Positions 18,663 to 26,278 of a stretch of 44,743 nucleotides of DNA are shown one piece after another; the stretch's first letter is position 1, and each line of letters opens with the position of its first letter. The notes beneath the pieces are model-generated. The model did no database searches and was not told where the DNA came from. It saw only the letters and a program-made list of their open reading frames with translations. The translations under genes were made by a program, and so were the position numbers. Origin of the DNA: Bacteroidales bacterium (GTDB taxonomy: Bacteria > Bacteroidota > Bacteroidia > Bacteroidales > Muribaculaceae); assembly GCA_004552485.1 (NCBI GenBank), contig SFOH01000009.1, positions 1 through 44,743 on the forward strand, given 5' to 3'.

Positions 18663-18698
18663 AAAAAAGCCCGCGGCGCGGGAGGCGCTACGGGCTTT
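18663..18698 (-). terminator. Terminator of the tricorn-type peptidase gene
   Basis: On the minus strand AAAGCCCG (18698-18691) pairs with CGGGCTTT (18673-18666), with an inner GC-rich loop, and TTTTTT follows at 18668-18663. It lies about 30 bp after the peptidase stop, a classical intrinsic terminator. Confidence 0.8.
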
Positions 18699-18729
18699 GA
18701 GAGGGTGGCGGACGCCGGGGTGGCGCGCG

Positions 18730-21700
18730 TTATTTCTTGGCGGGGAGGTCGCGGAGGAGGGTCTCCACGGCCGTGCGGAGCTGGGTGTCCTCGCCTTTGA
18801 CGATGGTCTCCGGTGAGTTGAAGACCTTGACGTCAGGCTCGAGCTGCGAGTTCTCCAGATATGTGCCCTCGGCGGTGCGGTAGCCGATGACGGGGATGCC
18901 GAACACCATGGTGGGGTCTTGGCAGGTCACCCAGTTCACGGAGGTCATCGTGCCGGGGACGGGGGCGCCGACAAGCTTGCCGATGCCCTGGTGCTTGTAG
19001 ACCCAGGGGCTGCCGTGGGCGTTGGAGTAGCAGGCCTCGCTCATGACCATGATGGAGGGCTTGTTCCAGCGGCGCGAGGGCATGTCGCAGGCTTCGACGC
19101 CGCGGATGACCTGCGTCAGATATTTCTTGCCGGTGAAGAACACCTCGAGGTCCTCGTGGAGACGGCCGCCGCCGTTCCAGCGGATGTCGATGACGATGCC
19201 CTCGCGGTCGTTGTACTTGCCGAGGATGTCGGAGTAGGCCTTGCGGAACGAGTCGTCGTCCATCGATTCGATGTGGACGTAGCCGAGGCGGCCGCCGGAC
19301 CAGCGGTCGACGTCGGCGGCGCGCTGTTTCACCCAGCGCTTGTAGAGAAGGTCGCTCTCATTGCCGTGGCTGATGGGCAGGACAACTTCCTGCTGCTCCT
19401 TGCCGGCGGCGTCCTTGAAGGTGACAAGCGTCTTCTTGCCGGAGAGACCGTTGAAGATGGCGTCGATGTCCTCGCCGGCCTTGAGGGGCTGACCGTTGAT
19501 GGCCGTTACGACGGCGCCGGGGCCCATGGCCGAGCCGTGACGGTCGAAGGGACCGCCGACGAGAACCTCGTCAACGCGCAGGCCGTCGCCGGTGTAGGTC
19601 ATGTCGTAGAGCAGGCCGAGGGCGGCGGTGCGGTCGGCGGAGAGGTCGCCGAAGGGACGGTAGCGGCCGCCGGTGTGGCTGACATTAAGCTCGCCGAGAA
19701 TCTCGGAGAACATCTCCGCGAAGTCGTAGTTGTTGTTGATGTGGGGGAGGAACTTACGGTAGTGGGCAGTCATGGCAGGCCAGTCGATGCCGTGCATGTT
19801 CGTGTTGTAGAAGCGTTTGCCCTCCTCGCGGGTCATGTAGTCGTACATGAACTCGCGTTCGGCGGCGCGGTCGAGCATCATCGTGCCGTTGTAGGTCACG
19901 TTCTTCAGTTTGTCGGACTTCGGGTCGAGCTTCTGGATGTTGCGGCCGTAGACGAAGATGCTCTTGCCGTCGGCAGAGGGGGCGAAGGAGTGGGCGCCGG
20001 AGACGTTCGACACCACGCTGTGGCTGTCATCGTCGCGCAGGCCGAGCTTCCAGAGCTGCGTGCCCTTCTGGCCGCTCGAGAGATAGTAGAGATTCTTGCC
20101 GTCGGCGTCGATAATGGCGTCGGACATGTCGGAGGAGTGGGGCGTCAGGCGCACCACGCGGTCCTCGATGCCTTCGAGCTCGACGACGATGTCCTTCTTC
20201 TTGGAGTCGTCGCCGTCTTTCTTGTCGGCGTCTTTCTCATCTTTCTTCTTATCTTTTTCTTCGGCTTTCTTCTTGGCTTTCTCAGCCTTCTTGTCCAGCT
20301 CCTTGCGCAGAGCGTAGTCCTCCTCGGAGAGGCGGAAGCGGTCGTAGGCATCCTGGTTCAGGAACACGAGCACGGCGTCGGTCTCGGAACCCCATGAGGC
20401 ATGGTTGCGCATGCCGTAACGGTCTGTGAGATAGAGCACTGCGTTGCCGTCGAGGACGAAGCGTGCGCCCTCGGCGAAGTAGCCGGTGTTGGTGAGGTCG
20501 GTCATCTCGCCGGTCTCTACGTTGTAGAGGGCGACGTCCGAATACGGGTCGTGCTTGCGGTCGATGACCTCGGAGAGAATCCACTTGCTGTCCGGGCTCC
20601 ACGAGAAGTTGAAGCCCATTGAGCGCGAGGGATTGTGGTCGGCGTTGTTGAGCTGCTTGGCGCTGCCGCCCTTGAGGTCGCGCACCATCAGACGGTTACG
20701 GTCGACGATGTAGGCGATCTTCTTGCCGTCGGGCGAAATCATGGGCACCATGTACTCCGTGTCGCTCTCTTTGAAGACGGGCTCTTCCTTGATGACGGTG
20801 GCGTTGGGGAAGTTGAGGTCGTCCTCGCGGCCCATCGTGGCCTTGTAGATGTTCACATGGCCGTTGCGCTCGGAGGTGTAGTAGAGGGTCTTGCCGTCGG
20901 GGCTCCACTCGAGGTCGTGCTCGGCCTCGGGCGTGCTGGTGATCTGTTTGGTGGTGGGATATTCGGTGGAGGTGACGAAGACATCGCCGCGATAGACGAA
21001 GGCCACGGCTTTGCCGTCCGGTGCGGGGGCGATGTTGCGGGCTCCGGAACGAACGCTGAGGCGTTCGGGGCGGGCATAGTCCTCGTCGATGACCGTGATG
21101 GCCACCTTGGCGGGCTTGGTGGTGTTGGGCGCGAGGGTGTAAATCTCGCCGTCATAGGTGAAGGCGAGAGTGCCGTCGGCGGCGCGTGAGAGGAAGCGCA
21201 CGGGATGGGTCTTGAACGAGGTAACGGCCTTTGCATCAGCGGGATTGGCGAGCGGAGCCTTGTAGACGTTCATCGAGCCGCCGTCACGCTCGGAGAGGAA
21301 GTAGAAATCCTGTCCGGCCACAACGGGGTTGCGGTCTTCGCCGGCGCGGTCGGTGAGGTTGGTGTGGCGGCCGGCAGCGGCGTCATACTTCCAGATGTCG
21401 CGGGTGACGGAGGAGGTGTGGTGCTTGCGCCATTCGTCCTCGAAGCCCTTGATGTCCTGATAGAGGAACCAGCCGTTTTTGGCCTTGTCCGAGCCCCAGC
21501 TCATCATCTGGGCGGGTGTGGCGAGCACCTGCTGCGGGGCGCCGCCTTTGACGGGCACCGAATAGAGCTCGGTCATAATCGACGAGGGGAACATAGCGCT
21601 GGAGGCAGGGTCCTGGATGGCGGCGGAGAAATAGACGTTTGAGCCGTCGGGCGAGAAGCTCTCGGGTGTCTCCTTGGCGCTGTTGAAGGTGAGGCGTGTG

Positions 21701-22005
21701 GGCGTACCGCCCTGAGCGTCAACCACAAAGACGTCCATATTGCCGTTGCGGTCGCTGGCGAAGGCGATCTTTTTACTGTCGGGGCTCCAGATGGGAACCG
21801 ACTCGTAGGATGGGGCGACGGTGATGCGCGTGGCAGTGCCGCCGGCGGTGGGGACGGTGTAGATGTCGCCCTTGTAGGTGAAGGCGATGCGGCTTCCGTC
21901 CGGAGAAATTTTCACGTCACGGAGCCACAGCGGCGTCACTGCCGCTGACATGGCCAGGGCGCCGCTCAGCGCCGCTGCCGTGAGAAGAAGTTTTTTCTTG
22001 TTCAT
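18730..22005 (-). CDS. Tricorn-type S41 peptidase, exported
   Basis: A 1091-residue protein with a signal peptide (LLLTAAALSGALAMSA). It has two runs of WD40/PD40-like propeller repeats, visible as repeated SPDG and WSPDSK motifs over about residues 25-690. A tricorn C1-like helical domain, a PDZ domain (about 775-870, GPGAVVTAINGQPL) and a C-terminal S41 peptidase domain follow. The nucleophile is probably S994 in ACYSNAHG; GYVHIES provides the histidine region and YLENSQLE (E1051) the late glutamate. Asn follows the serine where archaeal tricorn has Asp. A Lys/Glu/Asp-rich linker lies near 565-615. It probably degrades peptides in the periplasm. It is a single-gene unit with its own terminator. 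Confidence 0.94.
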   Translation of the reverse strand: MNKKKLLLTAAALSGALAMSAAVTPLWLRDVKISPDGSRIAFTYKGDIYTVPTAGGTATRITVAPSYESVPIWSPDSKKIAFASDRNGNMDVFVVDAQGGTPTRLTFNSAKETPESFSPDGSNVYFSAAIQDPASSAMFPSSIMTELYSVPVKGGAPQQVLATPAQMMSWGSDKAKNGWFLYQDIKGFEDEWRKHHTSSVTRDIWKYDAAAGRHTNLTDRAGEDRNPVVAGQDFYFLSERDGGSMNVYKAPLANPADAKAVTSFKTHPVRFLSRAADGTLAFTYDGEIYTLAPNTTKPAKVAITVIDEDYARPERLSVRSGARNIAPAPDGKAVAFVYRGDVFVTSTEYPTTKQITSTPEAEHDLEWSPDGKTLYYTSERNGHVNIYKATMGREDDLNFPNATVIKEEPVFKESDTEYMVPMISPDGKKIAYIVDRNRLMVRDLKGGSAKQLNNADHNPSRSMGFNFSWSPDSKWILSEVIDRKHDPYSDVALYNVETGEMTDLTNTGYFAEGARFVLDGNAVLYLTDRYGMRNHASWGSETDAVLVFLNQDAYDRFRLSEEDYALRKELDKKAEKAKKKAEEKDKKKDEKDADKKDGDDSKKKDIVVELEGIEDRVVRLTPHSSDMSDAIIDADGKNLYYLSSGQKGTQLWKLGLRDDDSHSVVSNVSGAHSFAPSADGKSIFVYGRNIQKLDPKSDKLKNVTYNGTMMLDRAAEREFMYDYMTREEGKRFYNTNMHGIDWPAMTAHYRKFLPHINNNYDFAEMFSEILGELNVSHTGGRYRPFGDLSADRTAALGLLYDMTYTGDGLRVDEVLVGGPFDRHGSAMGPGAVVTAINGQPLKAGEDIDAIFNGLSGKKTLVTFKDAAGKEQQEVVLPISHGNESDLLYKRWVKQRAADVDRWSGGRLGYVHIESMDDDSFRKAYSDILGKYNDREGIVIDIRWNGGGRLHEDLEVFFTGKKYLTQVIRGVEACDMPSRRWNKPSIMVMSEACYSNAHGSPWVYKHQGIGKLVGAPVPGTMTSVNWVTCQDPTMVFGIPVIGYRTAEGTYLENSQLEPDVKVFNSPETIVKGEDTQLRTAVETLLRDLPAKK

Positions 22006-22131
22006 GCTTTATCGTTGGGTAATTGTTTGTTGTCGGTGATGAGGGTAAACTGTTAATGACGGGCGGGTTAAGCAGCGCTTGTGGCGAGCGCGCGCCGGCG
22101 GTGGCCGGGCAGCCGCCCGTTTTCCCAACTA

Positions 22132-22139
22132 CAAAGGTA
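22132..22139 (-). promoter_or_regulatory. -7 element for the tricorn-type peptidase gene
   Basis: TACCTTTG on the minus strand. No good TTTG lies at the expected distance; a TCTG at 22166-22163 is 23 bp away. The leader would be about 120 nt and contains a short GC-rich hairpin. It is divergent with the promoter of the GT2 gene. Confidence 0.5.
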
Positions 22140-22148
22140 ACGTTTTTT

Positions 22149-22180
22149 TTTGATAGTTTGCGCAGAAAGTGCTAAATTTG
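22149..22180 (+). promoter_or_regulatory. Promoter of the GT2-DUF4286-ruvC unit
   Basis: TTTG (22149-22152), 20 bp, then TAAATTTG (22173-22180) match the consensus. The predicted start is near 22185, giving a leader of about 47 nt to the ATG at 22232. Confidence 0.75.
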
Positions 22181-22231
22181 CAAGAAGAAGCGTAAAAAGC
22201 TAAAGAAATAGCGCAAAATTTAAAGAATATT

Positions 22232-22987
22232 ATGGAGCCGCGCCCCCTTTTCAGTATTATTACGGTAACTTACAACGCCGCCGCCACCGTGCGTGCGACC
22301 ATGGAGAGCGTAGCCTCGCAGACGTGCCTGGTGTATGAGCACCTGGTGATGGACGGGGCCTCGAAGGACAGCACGCTGAGCATTGTCGACGACCTCTCGA
22401 CCGAGCGCACCCGCGTGCACAGCAGCCCCGACCGCGGCATCTACGACGCCATGAACAAGGGCCTCGACCAGGCCCGCGGCGACTATGTCATCTTCCTGAA
22501 CGCCGGCGACCGGTTTCACTCGGAGCACACCCTCCAGCGCATCGCCGACGTCATCATGGCGAGCGACTATCCCGGCGTCGTCTACGGTCAGACCGACCTC
22601 GTGGACGGCGAGGGCCACTATGTCGGGCCGCGTCATCTCACGGCGCCCGAGCAGCTGACGCTCGACTCGTTCAAGCACGGCATGCTCGTCTGCCATCAGG
22701 CTTTCGTGGCGCTCCGCAGGCTGTGTCCGCAGTACGACACGCGATGGCGTTTTTCGGCCGACTACGAGTGGTGCATACGCGTGCTCCAGCACTCGCGCCG
22801 CAATGTCTACACCGGCGACGTGCTCATCGACTACCTATCCGAGGGCATGACCACGCGCAACCGGAACGCCTCGCTGAAAGAGCGCTATCATATAATGTGC
22901 CAATACTACGGCACGCTCCCCACCATCATGCGCCACGTCGGATTCTTCGGGCGCAACCTCATGCGCAAGTTCCGCCGCAAAAAGTGA
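22232..22987 (+). CDS. Family 2 glycosyltransferase
   Basis: A 251-residue cytoplasmic GT-A glycosyltransferase. The N-terminal FSIITVTYNAAATVRATMES strand and loop, HLVMDGASKDST, and DRGIYDAMNKGLDQARGDY are typical of GT2 enzymes of the WcaA/amylovoran type. The acidic metal site is probably in FLNAGDRFH, which has NAGD in place of a plain DxD. It has a basic C terminus (FRRKK) that may bind the membrane. The donor and acceptor are unknown. It is the first gene of a unit with DUF4286 (39 bp gap) and ruvC. Confidence 0.92.
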   Translation: MEPRPLFSIITVTYNAAATVRATMESVASQTCLVYEHLVMDGASKDSTLSIVDDLSTERTRVHSSPDRGIYDAMNKGLDQARGDYVIFLNAGDRFHSEHTLQRIADVIMASDYPGVVYGQTDLVDGEGHYVGPRHLTAPEQLTLDSFKHGMLVCHQAFVALRRLCPQYDTRWRFSADYEWCIRVLQHSRRNVYTGDVLIDYLSEGMTTRNRNASLKERYHIMCQYYGTLPTIMRHVGFFGRNLMRKFRRKK

Positions 22988-23026
22988 GTCGCGGGCGCTT
23001 GCCTCTCTTAATCAATTGAAACAGAA

Positions 23027-23374
23027 ATGATTGCCATAAACACCACCTTCCACATCCCGTGCCGCATCAAGCCGCAGTTCGTGCGCTGGCTCCGTGAGAG
23101 CTACGTGCCGCAGGCCTGCGGCTCGGGCTGTGTCACCTCGCCCGTCATCTTCCGCATCCTCGGCGGCTCGGAGGAGACGCCCGACCACATGAGCATGGCC
23201 TGCCAGCTCACCGCCCCCACGCTCGCCGCCGCCAAAAACTGGCACGACGGCCACGGCGCCGTGCTGCGCAGCGAGATGCACCGCCTCTGGGGCAAAGACG
23301 TGCTCTATTTCACAACATATCTGGAAGTTATACCCGTAGCGGAGCCGGGCGAGTCTGCCGCCTCCGAAAAATAA
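23027..23374 (+). CDS. DUF4286 family protein
   Basis: A 115-residue protein with the family's pattern. A short strand MIAINTTFHIP is followed by FVRWLRESYVPQA, a variable middle with ILGGSEETPDHMSMACQL, then helices with NWHDGHGAVLRSEMHRLWGKDVLYFTTYLEVI. It looks like a ferredoxin-like fold of the dimeric alpha-beta-barrel type. No biochemical role is known to me. The gene sits 2 bp upstream of ruvC, a pairing I recall from other Bacteroidales, which argues for co-expression rather than a proven functional link. Confidence 0.9.
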   Translation: MIAINTTFHIPCRIKPQFVRWLRESYVPQACGSGCVTSPVIFRILGGSEETPDHMSMACQLTAPTLAAAKNWHDGHGAVLRSEMHRLWGKDVLYFTTYLEVIPVAEPGESAASEK

Positions 23375-23376
23375 CT

Positions 23377-23964
23377 ATGGCGCAGAACAGAGACGGCAAA
23401 GCCGTCGCCGAAGACCACATCATCATGGGCGTGGACCCCGGCACCAGCCTCATGGGCTATGCCATCCTGCGCATCCACGGCGGCAAACCCGCGCTGGAGA
23501 CCATGGGCGTCATACGCCTCAGCAAGTTCGAGGACCACTACATGCGCCTGCGCCGCATCTACGACCGCATCCTCCAGCTCGTCGAACAGTACCTCCCCGA
23601 CGAGATGAGCATCGAGGCGCCCTTCTTCGGCAAAAACGTTCAGTCGATGCTCAAGCTGGGACGTGCCCAGGGCGTGGCCATCGCTGCCGCCCTCGCCCGT
23701 CAGGTGCCCATCCACGAGTATGAGCCGCGCTCGATCAAACAGGCCATCACCGGCAACGGCGGCGCCTCGAAAGAGCAGGTGCGCGAGATGCTGCGCCGCA
23801 TCCTCTCCATCCCCGACTCGGCCCTGAAAGACCTCGAGCTCGACGCCACGGACGCCCTGGCCGCCGCCCTCTGCCACCACTATGAGGCCACGCGCCCCAT
23901 CCCGCGCTCCGGCGCCTCGTCGTGGGCCGACTTCGTGGCCAAAAATCCCGACCGTGTGCGCTGA
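23377..23964 (+). CDS. ruvC: Holliday-junction resolvase RuvC
   Basis: A 195-residue RNase H-fold endonuclease that cuts Holliday junctions symmetrically during recombination repair. The four acidic catalytic residues are visible: D20 (MGVDPGTS), E80 (SIEAPFFGKN), and D156 and D159 in LDATDALAAALCHH. About 13 residues precede the usual start. ruvA and ruvB are not in the window. It follows DUF4286 by 2 bp, so translation is probably coupled. Confidence 0.97.
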   Translation: MAQNRDGKAVAEDHIIMGVDPGTSLMGYAILRIHGGKPALETMGVIRLSKFEDHYMRLRRIYDRILQLVEQYLPDEMSIEAPFFGKNVQSMLKLGRAQGVAIAAALARQVPIHEYEPRSIKQAITGNGGASKEQVREMLRRILSIPDSALKDLELDATDALAAALCHHYEATRPIPRSGASSWADFVAKNPDRVR

Positions 23965-24032
23965 CCGTGTGCCCCGGTGTTGAAAAACACTTAAAAACGG
24001 CGGCGCCTCTTGGTGATTTTAAAATAATTTGT

Positions 24033-24040
24033 TACCTTTG
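24033..24040 (+). promoter_or_regulatory. -7 element for transketolase
   Basis: TACCTTTG lies about 100 bp upstream of the tkt ATG. The -33 region is only a poor TTGG at 24010-24013. The leader has a small hairpin, GCGGC-N6-GCCGC. Confidence 0.65.
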
Positions 24041-24142
24041 TGGTACAGCGGCCGCGGAGCCGCTTCACGCTCGTGAATAACCCCCTGAATCCGAAACAAA
24101 TATTGAATTAAATATAAAACCCATTTTCCCCAAGAAAAACGT

Positions 24143-26179
24143 ATGGACAAGAAAGTAATGGACAGCGCGGCTAACAATATCCGCGTACTTGAAGCCTCTA
24201 TGGTAGAGACAGCCAAGTCAGGCCATCCCGGCGGCGCCATGGGCGGCGCTGATTTCATCAATACCCTTTACTCGCGCTTCCTGGTCTACGACCCGGAGAA
24301 TCCGCTGTGGATTGCCCGCGACCGCTTCTTCCTGGACCCCGGACACATGTCCACCATGCTGTACAGCGTGCTGGCTCTCGCCGGCAAATACACCATGGAC
24401 GAGCTCAAGCAGTTCCGCCAGTGGGGCTCGGTGACTCCCGGTCACCCCGAGCTCGACCCCGAGCGCGGCATCGAGAACGCCTCCGGTCCTCTGGGCCAGG
24501 GCCACGTTCTGGCCGTCGGCTGTGCCATTGCCGAGCGCTTCCTGGTGGCTCACTTCGGCAAAGTGTGCGAGCACAAGACCTACGCCTTCATCTCTGACGG
24601 CGGCATCGAGGAGGAAATCTCACAGGGCGCCGGCCGCATCGCCGGCAAGCTGGGCCTCCACAACCTCATCATGTTCTACGACTCAAACAAGGTGCAGCTC
24701 TCCACGATGGTCGACGTCGTCTCCGACGAGGACACCGCCGCCAAGTACCGCGCCTGGAACTGGAACGTCATCGAGATTGACGGCAACGACTGCGAGGCCA
24801 TTGCCGGCGCCCTCGAAACCGCCCAGCGCGAGGAGCACCGACCCACCCTCATCATCGGTCACACCCTCATGGCCAAAGGCGCCATCGACGCCAACGGCAA
24901 GAGCGTGGCCGGCACTATCGCCACCCACGGCCAGCCTTTGAGCGCCGCCGGTGCCGACTTCCCCGCCACCGTCCGCAACCTCGGCGGCGACCCCGACAAC
25001 CTCTTCACCATCCGTCCCGAGGTCAAGAAGCTCTATGCCGACCGCGCCGAAGAGCTCCGCGCCATCGTGGCCGAGCGTAAGGCCGAGGAGAAAGCATGGG
25101 CCGAGGCCAACCCCGAGCTGGCAAAGACACTGCGCGACTACATCGACGAGAAACTTCCCGACATCAACTGGGACGGCATCGAGTTCAAGCCCAACATGGC
25201 CTCGCGCAACTCGTCGGCCACCGTCCTCGGTGTCCTCGCCGAGCATGTCGGAAACATGATTGTCGGTTCGGCCGACCTTGCCAACTCCGACAAGACCGAC
25301 GGCTACCTGAAGAAGACCCGCATCATCACCCCGCAGGACTTCGGCGGCAAATTCCTGCAGCCCGGTGTCGCCGAGCTGACCATGGCCGCCCTCATGAACG
25401 GTATCGTTCTCCACGGCGCCATGCGTGCCGCCTGCGGCACATTCTTCGTGTTCAGCGACTACATCAAACCCGTGCTGCGCATGTCAGCACTCATGGAGCA
25501 GCCCGTCGTCTACGTCTTCACTCACGACGCCTTCCGCGTCGGCGAAGACGGCCCCACCCACGAGCCCATCGAGCAGGAGGCACAGGCCCGTCTGCTCGAG
25601 CAGATGAACAACTTCAAGGGCAACATGTCGGCCCTCGTGCTCCGTCCCGCCGACAGCGCCGAGACCGTCGTGGCCTGGAAGATGGCCATGGAGAACCGCA
25701 ACTCGCCCACAGTGCTCATCTTCTCGCGTCAGAATCTCGAGGACCTGCCCGCTGCCGACGGCGACCGCCGCAAGGCCGCTTACGGTGCCGAGCGCGGCGG
25801 CTATGTCATCACCGGCGACAAAGACCCGGAGATTGTGCTCATGGCCAACGGCTCCGAGGTTTCCATCCTCGTTCATGTCGCCGAAGAGCTCCGCAAGCAG
25901 GGCGTTCGCGTTCAGGTCGACTCCTTCCCCTCCATCGGCCTGTTCATGCGCCAGGACAAGGCTTACCGCGACGCCGTCCTTCCCGAAGGCGTTCGCCGCT
26001 ATGCCCTCACCGCCGGCCTGCCCGCAACCTTCATGCCCCTCATGAAAGGCTGTGCCGACTGGGACATCTACGGCATGGAGCGCTTCGGCGCCTCAGCTCC
26101 CTACAAGGTTCTGGATGAGAAGTTCGGCTATACCGTAGCCAACATCCTCGACCGCGTGAAAGCCTTCCTCGGCAAGTAA
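24143..26179 (+). CDS. tkt: Transketolase
   Basis: A 678-residue thiamine-diphosphate enzyme that moves two-carbon units between sugar phosphates in the pentose phosphate pathway. The N-terminal SGHPGGAMGGADF loop, GPLGQGHVLAVGCAIAERFL, the ThDP/Mg region with SDGGIEEEISQGA and FYDSNKVQLS, and the central pyrimidine-domain segment HDAFRVGEDGPTHEPIEQ are all present. The C-terminal regulatory domain is complete. Length is normal. It has its own promoter and a GC-rich hairpin after the stop. No neighbouring pentose-phosphate genes are visible. Confidence 0.97.
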   Translation: MDKKVMDSAANNIRVLEASMVETAKSGHPGGAMGGADFINTLYSRFLVYDPENPLWIARDRFFLDPGHMSTMLYSVLALAGKYTMDELKQFRQWGSVTPGHPELDPERGIENASGPLGQGHVLAVGCAIAERFLVAHFGKVCEHKTYAFISDGGIEEEISQGAGRIAGKLGLHNLIMFYDSNKVQLSTMVDVVSDEDTAAKYRAWNWNVIEIDGNDCEAIAGALETAQREEHRPTLIIGHTLMAKGAIDANGKSVAGTIATHGQPLSAAGADFPATVRNLGGDPDNLFTIRPEVKKLYADRAEELRAIVAERKAEEKAWAEANPELAKTLRDYIDEKLPDINWDGIEFKPNMASRNSSATVLGVLAEHVGNMIVGSADLANSDKTDGYLKKTRIITPQDFGGKFLQPGVAELTMAALMNGIVLHGAMRAACGTFFVFSDYIKPVLRMSALMEQPVVYVFTHDAFRVGEDGPTHEPIEQEAQARLLEQMNNFKGNMSALVLRPADSAETVVAWKMAMENRNSPTVLIFSRQNLEDLPAADGDRRKAAYGAERGGYVITGDKDPEIVLMANGSEVSILVHVAEELRKQGVRVQVDSFPSIGLFMRQDKAYRDAVLPEGVRRYALTAGLPATFMPLMKGCADWDIYGMERFGASAPYKVLDEKFGYTVANILDRVKAFLGK

Positions 26180-26208
26180 AATAAGAATACAATATTCCGC
26201 GTAAGCGT

Positions 26209-26234
26209 CCCCGCCTCCTCCCCCGGAGGCGGGG
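26209..26234 (+). terminator. Hairpin after transketolase
   Basis: CCCCGCCTCC (26209-26218) pairs perfectly with GGAGGCGGGG (26225-26234), with a TCCCCC loop. There is no long U-tract after it. It lies 30 bp after the tkt stop and 45 bp before the priA start. Confidence 0.65.
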
Positions 26235-26278
26235 TGCTTCGCATAATCCCCGCGCCTCCCGGCCGTTTATATTATAAT

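Noticed and set aside
18919..20397. A 492-codon open frame on the plus strand opposite the tricorn-type peptidase
   Set aside because: It is a mirror of a well-supported gene in GC-rich DNA, lacks recognisable domains and shows low-complexity Val/Ala/Gly/Asp composition.
22157..22160. TTTG as -33 box for the GT2 gene
   Set aside because: Only 12 bp from the -7 box; TTTG at 22149-22152 has the right 20-bp spacing.
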